Shown: piece after piece, positions 26,401 to 40,400 of the stretch
Position numbering within the stretch: position 1 is the stretch's first letter
Layout: every line of letters begins with the position of its first letter
Source: Callaeas wilsoni
Lineage: Eukaryota > Chordata > Aves > Passeriformes > Callaeidae
Assembly: GCA_013398955.1 (NCBI GenBank)
Contig: VWPU01012104.1
Coordinates: forward strand, 62,001-126,000
Length of the DNA stretch: 64,000 nucleotides
Direction: 5' to 3'
Notes under the pieces: generated by a model
Databases searched by the model: none
The model's input: the letters and a program-made list of their open reading frames with translations, nothing else
What the model was told of the DNA's origin: nothing
Program-made: the position numbers and the translations under genes

Positions 26401-29270
26401 GGTCCATGCATTTAGGAGAGGTTATCCCTGAGTGATGCAAAGTAACCTGAAGATGCCAAATTTCTCAAGGACTAATGGCTTCCTAAAGAATGTCTCGAGT
26501 TGGTCTGGGATTCCTTTGGAGGACCACTTTTCAAAGAGGGTAAAATCATGAAGGTGTTTCTGCCAGATCCTAGCTAATGCTAGGTTCTGTGTTCTCAATT
26601 CATATGCTTGGGGCCATACCTATTCAGAGGGCACCTTTGTAAGTACAGGGATGCCCACAGGCCGTACCACCAGGACACCTCACATAAATCTATGCCTTGT
26701 TCTACTAAAGTAAAACTCTTCCTTGGGTTGAAACAGCATATAAAGTTATGAATACCCTTGTAACTTTTACCAGCAAAATTATGTAAAACAGAGGTTGAAC
26801 CTTTTTATACTGTTATCTGTGTGCAGCTTAGTCATAAGGGACGCAGAGTTTTGCTAAGGCATTTGATGACATCTTTCCGCCTTAAGCTGAACATAAATGC
26901 TGTCCCAATCACAGCAACCATGGTCAAAGGCCTTTCCTAGTAGCAGCAAGATGATTCTTTTGTTTCTAGGACATCCTTTCCAATGCACCTGATGGTGAGA
27001 CTATCATGGAGTTCTGTGCACATCTCTGCATGAGATAACCTGTTTGCACTAAACATTAAATTTGCATTAACCTGATAATGCAAATTTTACATGACGATGC
27101 TGTTTCTGAAAAAAAAAAAAGAAAAAAAAAGCACCTGTCTTTATTTCAGTAAAACCTCTGTTGCACTTAGAAACATGTTAGACAAAATTGCTCAAAAGTG
27201 TCCCAAAATACCTGTCCTCATAAACCTGGTTTGTCAAAAATTGTCACTCTGGAAGAGAGAGCAAGAGAGCATGGTTTCTTCTCCTAACTTCATTTGAATA
27301 TTTTGGTCACTTTAAGGTTACAGTAGATTGTCAGGTTTCTGAGCAGCAAAATATGGCAATAGAGGTGTGTATCCTCTTGTCCTGTATTGTATTTTTGACC
27401 TAAACATTTGAAGAGTTTTGTGATTCCAGTTGCTTTACAAAGAGCAAAGGGAAACAAAGAGATAGGGAGAAGTAGCAAGTGAGTAGCAGAACTGAGAGTA
27501 GATCTTGGCTCTTGTGCCTGATGTCAGTCCGTAGTAATTCACATTCATTCCTTCCTGTGATGTGCTTTTCCACAGCCCTGCTGTGACACCAGGTTCTTTG
27601 AGGTTTCTGAATGCAGCTCAATAAGCACAGAATGATGAGCAGGAAGTGGTCATGAAGCAGAAACAGTAGTATTAGAAGATCCTTTCAGTGCATTTTTTTG
27701 TGCTTCTTTAGCTGACAGTAGTCTTCTGTAGCAACAGTGCATGAAAAATCCACTGTATTGTATATAAAAGGGATTGCCATGAATTAGTCATGTCTCAATT
27801 TGTTTATCCTATGCCAAGTTTAGAAAGGTCAAGTCCTTGTTAAAAAGGTCCTGATCACTCTCTAATGCAAAGGTGTCTCCTTTTCATTGGGATAAGCATT
27901 GCTAATCTGTCTCTCACTGAAGCTGGCTCCTGCAGTGCAGTCAAACACACAAGGTTTGTCTCATACTTCTTTTTTAAGTAACAGTATTGCTGATGAAAGG
28001 TTGTGAGATGAGGACAGGAAAAGCTAGGAGACAGAGTCAGCATTTACTTGCTTTGACAGTCTAGAAGAATTGTCAAAATGTATCTTGTGAGATGAAATAG
28101 CTCTTTTGGTTCCATCTCCCTTTTTTCCCTCCAGGATTGTCTGTCTTAATGTGTCTGTCATGCATAGGTTAGGGGTCCTTTATAATGCTCTTGTTTTTAT
28201 TTGTGTGGTTTTTTTCTTCCCCTGAAGATCTGCACTCACCTTTACTGCCCACTGCTCACATAATGTGAAATAGTGAGATGTTCTTCCAATGGTCTGGGCT
28301 CTTGATGCCTCCTGGGGAATGCTAAAGACAATCTGGAAGCATCTGTAAGGATGTAATTTCTGCCAGTTGTGGGCCATACTGGAAAGTCTGATTTACTTCA
28401 AGCAGTTACTGGATAGAAACCAAATGTCTGTGGAGCAGGGAGAGGACCTCTCTCTTCCATTCTGCTGCAGGAGAGTGTGCAAGCTGTGAGGTTACAGAAA
28501 ATCCTGGCTCTAACTGAGCCACGAAGCAAAGGAGGCAAAGAGCTGAGCATCGGGGAAGCTCCAGACGGAGCCTCCAGCTCAAGCTTCCTGGGGGAAGCAT
28601 GTTTCCCTTTGGAAATCTAGTCCAGTATAATTACTACCCCATCAGAAGCAATATGCATTGTTGCTACAACATGGTGTGCAGATGCTGCTATGAGCACCAT
28701 GGCTACTAACAAAGTAAAAAAAACAAAGACCTGCCACAGACTCAGATGTCACATGGTAGAATGCTGTCTTCAGCATGATTCTGAAAAAATAAGGAGTGTG
28801 TTAGGATTTTTTGTCTTGCTTGCATTTTGCACTTTCTGTGTCTTCCCACTGTCTGCGGTGTTACATAAAGTATGTATGATTTTATCTCGGTGCAGGCAGA
28901 GTGGTGTAAACCAACTGCACAGGTCTGCCTGCAGTAACCTTCCTGTACTTGTGTTACAAGGGTAAGTGCTGACCCGTCAGCTCTCTTGAAACTGAGACCA
29001 TGGCAGTGCTGTGCTTGGCCAAGGACACACAGTTTATGAGCGTTTTAATCACTGAAGTTAATTACATCAAGACCTTGTATTACATGTAGTACTTTGACAA
29101 ATTTGTACTAGGTTTGAGATGACACAAATTACTTCCATGACAGTTCATAGATTATTCCAAATTAATGTATAGTCTGATTAGATCTCCATTAATCAAAGAC
29201 AGTGGTTATTTAGTTGAAAATGTTAAGATTTACTTAAGACTTTTTACAGAATTTTTCTACCATCATGTGA

Positions 29271-29500
29271 GCTCTGCAGGAGTAATTTAATTAATAATTC
29301 AGTTCAGCTTTATGTACTGCTGCCTTCATCAAAGAAGTCGGCTACTGACAGCACTTGTATTTAATGTTCTATTAAGCCTGATTGAGATACAAGATTGAGT
29401 CCACTTATATCTCCAAGAGGAAGGCAATAAAGTTTTTCCGTATTAATGAGATGACAGCTATAATTAAGCTGCTGGTCAACCTGTGCCAAGCCTACAACTC
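29271..29500. promoter_or_regulatory. Candidate conserved non-coding element
   Basis: The block contains TAATTTAATTAATAATTCAG near 29283, then ATTAATGAGATGACAGCTAT and AATTAAGCTGCTGG near 29440-29475, with CAGC-type motifs interspersed. The mix of homeodomain cores and E-box-like sites without simple-repeat character suggests an enhancer. This is inference from motif content only. Confidence 0.25.
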
Positions 29501-31699
29501 CTCATGTAGACTATTTCAAGTCTTCAGACTGAAACAAAACTGGCATCATTAGCTCTGAAAGAAAGCTCAAAAGACTGGACCTGTTTTCATCTGGTAAAGG
29601 CCACCCTAGTTAGTCCTAACTTGATATTACAAATTGATCATTTTTGGGGGTCTCTTTTGCCCCTTTGGTCTCTTGGTATCCATTCTGCATGTATGGGATG
29701 CATGTATGCACCAAAGGCATGAGGCAAGCTGAGCTGGCTGTTGTCCCTGCTGAGGCACACTCAAGTGCTTGTGTTGACATACAAGCTTTCTTTACTTTTA
29801 TGGCTAAAAATAACCGATTCAGATTTGAAAAAATATATTGTTATTGAATCTTTCTTACAGTCTACTTTTCTAAAAAAAAGTATTTTTTTAACAAGAGTAC
29901 TTGAATGTTTTAGTCTCTCATAACATACTTGATTAAGATCATTTGTCATCTAAGATAGCATATAGTGGCCATTCTTTGCCCATATTCTAAGTGGACTGTT
30001 AGATCAGTATTGATGAAGCCTGTTATGTCTTCTTTTTTAGTGAAGAGATTTTTTTTTTTTCCCCTAATCTGTGAGTTTGATTCTTGCTTCCCATCTTTTC
30101 TGTTGCTGTTTCCCTAGTTGGGTTCTCAGTCCACCTGTGACATCTGTGACATCTCTTCCTTTTTACTGGAGATTGACTTGATCACTTAAACTCTTTATTT
30201 GTTCATAGTCTTTGTCTAGAGTGATGCCAATGCATTTGAGTCACCCTTCTGCTCTTGTCCTTCTTTGTACTTCCATGTATTGTGTTTTAAGGCCTCCAAC
30301 AGCAGATCAAACTGGAGACACAAATGGTGCCACAGCTTCTCAAGTATGTTACCCAACAATTATAACATCTGTTATAGTTTGGGTTAGGATTTAAATCAAA
30401 TTAAGCTGCATCACTGTCTCCAGAATAAAAGAATAGTTTATTATTATATTTGTTATATAAGCCATAGAAGATACAGGGACTTCAGCAAAATGGAAGGTAG
30501 AGATGTTAGTAAATTGGTAATGACCTTGGTCCATCTGTCAGGGTAATTTTTCTGCCTTGGTAATTGAAATGTATTCAAATGTGATTGAAAGGTCATCAAG
30601 GATGCAAGAAAAATACTTAGGCACAGTTTCTGATCAAAAGAGTAAGTATTGTCTTCGACTTTTATGAGCGGCTGAAGGACTCTGCCACATGGTAAATTTC
30701 GCTTATTTAATCAGGCTTCTTTGTTATGACAAACTTTGACTGCAGCTGAGCTCTTCACTTGAGGCCAGTACTCACTGAAGGACAGACGAAGGTCTATTAT
30801 CCATAGTTATCTTGCAGTTCTGCAGAAAAGTGAACACTGAGGCAAATCCCAATGCAAAGTAATTCTTCAAAGGGGAAAAAGGGCTTATCAACAGCAGTTT
30901 TCACCCATATGATGAATACAGTGTGAGCAGATGTGAAGGGTGCTAAAACTTGTGTTGGAAAATTTGATCCATAAACTAGAACTTTCAAAATCTATCCTGG
31001 ATGTGCCAGTATCTGTTCAAAAGATTTTTTGAAAGGAATTAGTAAGGTGATATATGGTGGCTGGACAACCAGATTGTGCATTTAAGCTTTTCAAATACGG
31101 AAAAGAACCAGTAAAACTAACTGATACTTTTCTTTTTAAATGCCCATTTCCTGTGCAAAAATCAGCTGCATTCAGTGACCATGCATAAAATTTGAGAAGC
31201 TCTTCCATTTCATCCAGAATATTTACTTCAGCATGAGGCATTGATTTTTAGTAATAATTCATGTAGAACCAGTAGAAGAGCCAACTGAAAATAAAGGAGA
31301 AGGGAAGAAAATGAACCCTCTGTCCTCTCTGGTAGGTATGCTAATTATTGCCAAAGAAATTGGCATTACTCTCCTTGTCAAGATCAAGAGTGATACTGCC
31401 TTCAGAAGAAAAACAGCCTATATCAGCAGGGTGAGCCAGATACCCTGTCCCCCTGCCTCCACCCCTGCAAAAAAGAGGCAATCTTTTGGTTCTTCTCCAG
31501 ATAATTAGGGTAAATTATGGACACCCTGCACTCTATCCTTCTTCAACGCTGGCTTTGCCCATGCCCAGCCAGCCTCTGTTGCCACCGTGCTCTCATGATT
31601 TGGCATCTTGGTGTTTTAGTTTAAAAATAAGGATGTGGGGAAGTGTTGTTTTGACATGTAGTGATTGTAAGCACAGATATTTGGTCACGGTCTGGGCCT

Positions 31700-31930
31700 G
31701 CTTGAGATGCAGTATTCATTAATTAGCCCAAATTTATCAGTAAAATGACTAATCCATGTAGCCACACCATTGCACATGAACTGTGTGGTCCGAAATCAGA
31801 TCAGATCCAGTTCTGTTTTATTGGATCCTCTCAGCTGATGCGATGGTGCCTGGATTAATTAATTATTCTGGTTATGCGGCTGATCCTGTAAAGCCAGCGC
31901 GCACCACACACGCCGGGGAGAGATTTGCAG
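31700..31930. promoter_or_regulatory. Candidate conserved non-coding element
   Basis: The block holds CATTAATTAG (31718-31727), TGTGTGGTCC (RUNX-like TGTGGT), CAGATCAGATCC, an E-box CAGCTG near 31833, and GATTAATTAATTATTC near 31853-31868. A short CpG-containing tail follows (GCGCGCACCACACACGCCGG, about 31898-31917). The dense non-repetitive motif mix is typical of developmental enhancers. HHAT introns are long enough to host enhancers of neighbouring genes, but the target is unknown. Confidence 0.3.
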
Positions 31931-34900
31931 AGATGATTGTTTAGCAGAGACTGTACATATGGAAATTTGTTCTCATTTCTTCCTTTGTGCTATCCCATTT
32001 ACAAATGGAAATGACTGCTTCGTAGCCAGTTCTCATTATACTTCTCTCCCATGAGATGTGAAATTAGCACTAGGAGTAATCCCACGGTGGTTGGGAGTGC
32101 AGCCCAGTCTCTGCTGTCGAGGCTGGCCCACCAGGAGGGGGGAGCAGGGAGTCAGTGAGGCTGGCAGGATCCTGCCCTCTCCAACATGTCTTGGCCAGGG
32201 GCAGAAGAAGAAGAGGAAACTAGTTGAACAGTACAGAGTTCTGCCGACTCTTACCTGCGCAGAGGTGTAGGTATATGCTGGTTTTGAGCAAGGTGTGTAT
32301 ATTGGCGTTATTGACAGTCATGTGAAAGATTTGCAGCACTGCTTTTATTACACCGAAGAGCAGAGCCCAGGTGGGACAGAGGGTGTAACAGCCATGCATC
32401 ACATCATGCTCCTCACTAGTTTTAGTGGGCCAGAGAAGCACACGGAAGGATTATATCTAATTGCACAAAACTGCACTTTGTTAAATAAGGCAATTTAAAC
32501 ATAAGCAAAAACTTTCTGGCAAGGCATAGCAATTCTATAACTTTGTTATAGTTTTATGTAACGGAAAGGTTGTCAGGGTTTTTTTTCCTTCAAGAAAAGG
32601 GAGTATGCTGGTAACGATACAACAATTTAAAAAGATGAAGTTTTATGAAATCTTTTGCAGTTGCAGGATTTTTTCTGTATATGCTTTGCTACACCAGTGC
32701 AGCCATCTTACCTGAAAGGAACATTGTCAGCGATCCCCTTAAGCAGATGTTTAGGAAGCTTGCTTAAAACAGGGAGGCAAGGAGAACAGCTAGGCTGTTA
32801 CAAGATTTAAATCTTTTTACATACGTTCCTCTAAGCTATCTACAAAGCAAAGAAGGGTTGTATCCCTCAGTGTCAGCTTGGGTTGACAGAATGGTTTTGA
32901 TCTCCATGACCACACTGGTAAGGTAACTCATTCAGAATTGTGCTGATCAGACTTCCTCCCCTTGAGTGGCTGCTTAGTGGCCTGAGACCAGATCCCAGGA
33001 AAGCAGAGCAGGGCTTAGGAAATGAGATCCCTGTCCTTGGAAGTGCTGGCAGATTTTGCATGTTGATATAGCTGCCTGGATATTTCTAATCTGTGTTTTC
33101 TGACACAAGTGATGAATGGTTTACCAGCTTTTGCTTCAGATGACCTCTGTGCTTACACAGCGCACCCAGGTAGGCCTGTGTTTTCAGGTACTCCCTGGGC
33201 TCTGGGTTGCTCAGCTCACACACACAGAAAGCAGAGAATAAGGTATTCCCTCCCCAAACTCAGTAGATGTACTCTTGAAATCCAGAATGTGTTTTCTGAG
33301 CATATTCAAGCAAATTGTCTAATTTTGTCCTTGAAGTCAATTAAATATTGACATCATTCAAGGAATTTTAGATTATTTTTTTTCCTTTATTTCAAGTGGT
33401 CTTGATGATGGACTAACACAGACTTGTTTTCCCCCCAAAATTAAAATGAATTTACTCTTATCCACAAAATATCTGTAATTGAACTGTTTTACTGATAATT
33501 CTTCTATTTAGTTCCTATGATTCTATGGGCTGCAGCAGGGTCAGGTCAGCTTGTGCAGGTGAGAAGTGAAACAATTGTTCTATCAAAAAGTGTTCAACTG
33601 AGGTCAATCCTGTATGGGCCTTTTGCTCCAGATCACTTGCATGCAACAATTCCATTTCATGGGATATGCCACCAGTGGGATGGAGATTGTTTATTGTCAA
33701 AGTTTTCTGTTGGTTCATGGCCACCTTCAGGCACCACTGTCTTCCCAGGGCTACCTCCCTAAACCTGCATCAGCCCTTTTCTTTGCCCTTTGGTGACACT
33801 GTGAAAACAAGACACAAGCAGAAGGGGAGTAACTTCATACAGCCTGAGACCAGCAGTGTTCAAAATGCCTTAGTCCTGCATCGATTGCTATGGCTCGGTA
33901 AACGTCTGCAAGATTGCCTGGTTACCTTATCTGTGCACTTCCATCCCTCTAGATATTTGTATTTCTGTTAAGTGAGAACTCAGCTCAATGACCTCGGTTG
34001 TAGTGTTAGCTTTACACTGATATAGCAATTATCAAAATACAGTGTTCACGTAAATTACCATTGTGCTCTCAGCCCTTCTCTTACTGCATTAAGCTCTAGC
34101 AGTTAATATAATTTTTATCCACAGAGCATTTCAGCTATGAGAGCTCTGCGATAAGGAGTTGTAGTTTGTTTGTTGCTAGCGTAGCTGGTTGTAAATACTT
34201 GTTAAATTTGTCACACTGTCTGCTTTTTTTCTTATTCTTAATGCTGTGAAGAGACAAGACAGCACCAAGGAATAGCTGCAATGGTCTTGGAATATGAGTG
34301 GTTTTGAGGATGACAAGGAAAAATGGCAGATTAAAAAATGGGTTGCAGGTAGGAAGAGGATTGTGAATAATTAATCTTTAAACCATTCTTCATATTTAAA
34401 AATTAATTGTTTTATGGTTATTTAAGCATCTTATATTCATGACCATTTCAGGGTACCTTAGCCAGAAATCACATTGGGGAAATAAATTATAGTGCTTCAC
34501 CTTTTTACCCAAATGTTTGCTTGCTGGTGATTGATGGCATGTGTCTGAATCCCTGGTTTAAATCCTCTTCTTTTGCAAGTATATAGCCTTGATTTCTCAA
34601 GAGCTCCCTAGCACTAAAAGGCAAGAGAAGGAGCTTCACTGGATGTGAAAAGCCTGACACACAAACCTAAATCCAAGAACCCCAGTTAGACTGGTACAGA
34701 AATCTTCCTGAAATTTGAAGCTCTAGTAGAGGGGAAGTTAATTCACCTTTCTGCTCAGCATGTCTTTCTATATTTAACATGGGCATCTCTCTGCTCGGTG
34801 AGAGGCAGATGCTCACCTCAGGATCCTGCCAGGCAACAGCAACGTTCCCAGCTCTGCCTTTGGGATGTTCATGTTCTCCTGTGGAGTTAACTCTTCATTT

Positions 34901-37369
34901 TCCTGTTTCATCTTAAAACTATAACAAAAGGAGGCTCCTGGCTCTGGTGTTTCCATTGGTATATATAGCACTCAGCAGATAATTACAACTGAAAAATGCC
35001 CTAAAATCTTTGCAAGTCTCATCTTTATGTACTTGTTCCCACCATATTTAAGGAAGTTCTGTTACAAATACCTGAGTAGACATTTAATGATAAACATAGT
35101 GCTGTCCTAAGCCAGATATATTACTCTAAAACGTTTTCTTTGCAGAACACTTCATAGAGGTAGCTCTTTTGCCTTGCTTCTGGGTGAAGATGGATCTTTG
35201 TTTACAATAATGCTTTTAGAAGCTTTTGTCTCTGTTCTAAAAGTAAATGAGCATTAAGATTTCATATTTTGTGGGCTTTGATTTCATATTAGCTGTGTGT
35301 AGCTCTCAATTTAAGACATGCAAGGAGAGGGAAGGTTGCTTCTAATTTACAGATTCACCCCTTCGTAATCTGAAAACTAAAGCTGGTTGGTTAGATTTTT
35401 TCCTTTCCCATTAGCGATTTTGGCAGGAAGATTCCAACAGGCAGTTTTCATCAGTCTTCCTTACTGTTAATTCAAATTCAGCAGTAGCACAAATATGGTT
35501 CTTTTGATTTTAGTTGAATTACTCCAGAGTCAACTTGATATGCATGAGACCACAATTACTGCCTCAAATATCAGGCTTTTTTCCACCGACTAGCTCTGCT
35601 GGGAAAACTGGTAGAGGGTGAATATTTATTTTAAAACGTGAAGCAGAAGGCATCGCTCCTGTGAAATTTTTTGTGCTTTTTGCAAGAGTTAGAAGTAAAA
35701 ATGCTTAAGGCAGGGTAATACCACAAAAAAACACACCAAGAAATATAGAGTGAAGTTGTCCTGCTCATATCATCATGTGATACACACAGGGGAAATAATT
35801 CTTCTAGTCTACATTGTGCAGCATCTGGAGAGCTGGTAGCGGTCATGGTTAGTTAGCATTAAATGAGGTTCTAGCTCCAAAGACAAAACAGAGAATCCAC
35901 GCAGGCAGGCATATCCTGTATGGATATGTGCATCCACAGAGCATTTACCAGCAAATAGCACAGCATGGTGCTTGTGGGGGGTTTTTTTGTTTTGTTTTTG
36001 TTTTTTTCTTTCATATACATACTTAGTGCAATGAAAATAGTTTTGGCATTATCACTGAATTGTGTGGAGCGGTGCTTTACAAAAGCTATAGGATAGGCCA
36101 ATCTTTTGAGCTCCACCTATGAATTTGTTTATTTGCAGCTTATCTAATTAATAGGAAAAAGTGTGGTCAGCAACCTTAGGCCTGACATAAGTTAAATTGA
36201 TATCCTGTTACTTAAGAAAGTCTTTGTCATCACACAACTTTCTTCAGTGCCATCAAACATAAAAGTAAAATTATTTTAGCTGTGGTAAAGCCTGGTTCCA
36301 TGCACAGTAAGAACACAGGAAAGCCACAACTTTTGTGACCTCTGTCTACTAAATCCAACCTGTTTGCATTATGAAAACACTAAGAGGCTTTGGCTTTTTC
36401 CTTTCAGTAATGCTGGCCTGAATGATTTGTGGTCATCCTGTGTTGCAACTGATGGTCTTGGACTGTTATGTCTCCATTTTCCATTTTTTACAGCAGTGAT
36501 AAGTACTGAGAAAGCCATAGATGTAGGCATTCTTCAGGATGGTATGATTTAAAATTCAGATAAGTAGTCTACTGTGTTACACATTTGTTAGTGCCCTTTG
36601 CTGGAAACTGCTTCATGTCTGCTGAAGAGGAAGCTTTTGTGGTTACTTGCCAGTGTACCTGGCTGAGGCTCAGGTCTAGACCTGGAAGCTTAGAATTTTG
36701 TCCTTCTCAGTCATGTTTCCAGATGCTGAATGGGACAGATCTGAGTTAATCCTTACAGCACTTCCCTGGGTTTCCTTTGAAATGCTACCTATTGTACAGT
36801 AATATTTTTTTATTAATATTTGTACCTTTTCCACACCCCCCAGCTAAAGTGTCTTCAGTGCCTGGAAATCTATAGGAATAGGTCAGGTCAGCCTTACCTA
36901 ATCTCCCAAGCTGGTTCCCGTTGGCTGAGCTGCTCTGCTCCCAGGCTGCACAATGGATGGAGGGGAAAGGAAACAACAAGGAGCTCTTGGCTGGGGGCTC
37001 ATAATGCGACAAGGTGGCATCCTGAATTTACAGACCATGGGAATCTGTGTGCTGCTTTACATGGGGTGGGAGGTTGGAGAGGCCCAGCCAAGACTTGGAG
37101 AATTTATTCTGGCAGAATTTATTGCCTGTCCTTTGACATGTGCAATGTGGAGGCTGAAAGCAGCAGCAAAAAAATATGCTCTGAATCAGGTTAGGGCTTT
37201 GCCACAACACAGCTGAAAACAGATAGAGTTTTCTTTTCCAAATATCTGAAGACTAATTGGGTATCAAACTGCACCGTGTTTGTAACACATGCTGTGTGAC
37301 ATTCCCTGCTGTAATGGTCAGACAGGTCCACCTGGAAGTGACAAAAACTCAAATTAAAAAATGCAGAGT

Positions 37370-37416
37370 TTATCTAGCCCAACATTTGAAGATGCTTCAA
37401 ATGTTGGGCTAGATAA
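37370..37416. repeat. Perfect 22-bp inverted repeat with 3-nt loop
   Basis: The left arm 37370-37391 (begins TTATCTAGCCC, ends TTTGAAG) is followed by ATG (37392-37394) and an exactly complementary right arm 37395-37416 (begins CTTCAAATG, ends CTAGATAA). All 22 pairs match and pairing stops at 37369/37417. A match this long is far beyond chance. The stem is short and the loop too tight for an ordinary microRNA precursor, so a recent template-switch event is the simplest explanation. Confidence 0.9.
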
Positions 37417-40400
37417 TAGGTTTCTTTCCACAGATCTTTAGTTTGGAATGTGTTGGGGTTTTTTTTCTGAAAAAGTGGTATTTTTACTGATCCTCTAAGT
37501 ATGTTAGTAATTGTAGGTAAGAGATGTCTGGGCCTCAAATGCTGGTTTGCTTTGGCTTTTTATTATGCTTGACTGGTGCCCGTTCCTCCTCCTTCCCACC
37601 ATTGTGTCTCTTTAATTCCACTTTACAGAGGAGTTGCTTCAGTGTCTTTGTCACACTTGAACTTTTGTTTAAGAATAAATTTTCCTGAGTGCTAAGCCTT
37701 ACAGCAACTTAGGTACTTCCAAATCAAAGTCAGAGTAGATGTATGCTCCCGAAGCCAAGCTTTTCAGGGAGATTACTTCTTCTGACTTCAATTGATTTAA
37801 TAACTGCTCTGCACTTGAAGACTTCTGAGGACTGTGCAGCCAAGGCACATCTAAAAATAACATTTAGGTCCAAGAGCCACTAAGGCAGTTTTGGAAAATG
37901 CAGAATGTATCTACAGCCCCTTTCTCTTACATCTCACCGGTCGGAAGGAACAAAGGACTGTTTCCTAGTGTTTTGATGATGACGTGAAACCTGGATATGC
38001 CCAAAATATTGCCGGTGTAATTCTTTTTCACTACTGTGGGTGATGAGGAAATTTGAAAGAGCTTCCTTCTGGATACATGATTAAATGTTGGTTCAAATTA
38101 TTTGAATTGAGGTAATAAGGATATAATTGGGCTTTTGAGAGCTATGATCCAGACTGTTACTTTTCAATTGAAAGCTTAGTTTTTCCCCACTCTTATCAAA
38201 ATCCAGAGTGTGCTAGAAACATGACTTTTTCCAGTCATTTGCAAAGTATCCAGAAATACTTTGGAATGAGAGATAGGAAGTTGAAAGGAAAGAGTAACTC
38301 CAAAAGCTGTTCCTGTTGCAGCAAGTTTGTATCAGTTCTGTGTTGATGATGTAATGAAGATAAGGCTCCTGCTCATTAGGCTGAAAGCTGAATACATAAC
38401 ATACCAAAATGTGGTTTTAACCAGCAAGACTCCAAGAAAGTCCATGAGCTGTGTTGGACAGAGCAGTGCCTCAGGCCTAACTGAGACTGAAGACTTCTCT
38501 GGGAGGAGGTTGTGTGATAGATGGATCAAGTGCTGCTGCTACCTCTTCACAAAATTTGCACTCCTCCTCACAAAGCAGCTTGTGTTTGATGTTTTGTGAG
38601 CAGCATACCTCACCGTAAGCAGAGAATTCGGTTGTGATTCTCACCCAGTGTTCCTTTGTTAAAAGTGATATCCAGCTGTCTTAAAAGACATTTGTGCAGG
38701 TAAAGCTTACAAATATTGCTGGATTTTCAAACAGCATAAGAATTAGTCCTTGTATCTACAAATAGCATGTGTTAATGAATACAAATTCATCTTTCTGTGA
38801 AAAATAAATATGAAAATCTGAGTAGTCTCATGAAACTCAGCCTTCAAGCCCAAAATCAAATTACTGAAACCAGTCAAGAAACTAAGATTTAAGGTGGTAT
38901 GTCACATAGTTTTGAATAAACAGACTTAACTCAGTCATTTCCTAACAGCCTAGTGCTTCATCTGAAACCAATAATATTTTGAAGAGTACATTCTATGTAT
39001 GACTTTATAGAGAGATACTGATTTAGAACGCAGGCATGTACCCTTCCAAGCAGAGTTTGGGGAGTGGTACAGCATAGGTGCAGTGGTTTAGAGGGATAAG
39101 GTAAAGCTGAGGAGTCACCAAAAAGAAGAGTCCCCTGAATGGTGTCTGAGAGTAGGAGCAGAATGAGAGTCAGCAAAAGGCCTGAAGGACGAAGGTGCCT
39201 TACGATGCTGGTCCAGGGTAAAAGGAGGAAATTTCCTTGGAACTGTGGATCCAAGACCATCGGTACTGTTTGCTTGCTTGGGTTTACAAGGAGGAACTGT
39301 AGAAGCCAGAAAAGGCTCCTGTGACCTTACTTTGCAAGAGAACAGCTCGTGCTGCTGTTTGATTATGGAGGTCACCTACAAGGAAAACACATGCTGGGCA
39401 GAATTTGAAATTGCACCCTTGCTGGATTAGCATTGCTCCCTGTGTCCTTCCTTACAGCATCACCTTCTGGAGACCAAGTTCTTCAGACTTTTCAACAACT
39501 TTATTGTATATCCAGTCCTAAAATGGAAGAGATGAGTGAAAACTGTTTAAAGGTCCCCTGCTCGCTTCAGGCTGCTTCCTTGGGCTGCTTCTCAAGTGAG
39601 GATGCACCTGTGCAAATCTGCCTTGATTGGGCTGGAGCTAACCTGGGATTGCCAAGGAGCAGAACATGATGCCTTTGCTTCACTCATATACATCTCCCCA
39701 CACCCACCAACACTGCACGCAGTTCCAGGATGGCAAGAAAGGGCAAGGCAGAGGTGCTCCCTTACCCCTGCTTGGAGCTGCCTCCTACTTGAGCAGCAAG
39801 AAATGCTTTGGGATTTATGCAGCACCTCCTAGAAGAACTGTAGCAAGATTAAATTTTTAAAAATCCCCTTTTCTTTTGCCCATATTTGGGTCACTTTGTC
39901 TTCCTCCTTCCTTCTCACCTTTATTAGATCAGGAGATAATGTGCTAAATTGCCACCCCTGACACCGTACAGGACAGACTGCCTGCATTCCAGGAGGATTA
40001 CCACAAGCCTGATTATAGTGGCTACAAACCCTGTGAACGCAGGTTCTGGGCACTACAGAGGAATATTATCAGAAATCTAAGACATCTGGAAGAGATTTCC
40101 AGTGTGTATTCTGACAAGATCTCTAATATGCTGGTTGGGGAGAGCAAGCAAGTCAGACTACTGTTGGCACATTTTCTGTGTGCCAGAGCTTTACAGTATT
40201 TAAAAATGCAGAACATGTAACTAGCAAATTTCCAGAGTGCCCCTAAAACAGAAGAACAATTCTAGACTCAGTCCTTTTTTAATTTTCTGGCTCTGTCTGT
40301 ATAAAGCAGCCGCCACAATATTGCTGCCAGAAGAGGTATGTTTTTATTACATCTATTGACATACTTTCACATGCAATTTTAGCAGAGACAAAGCACAGCT

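Noticed and set aside
33511..33530. CCTATGATTCTATGG resembling the CR1 3' terminal octamer repeat
   Set aside because: No CR1 body is recognisable upstream on the plus strand, so the match is too short to call.
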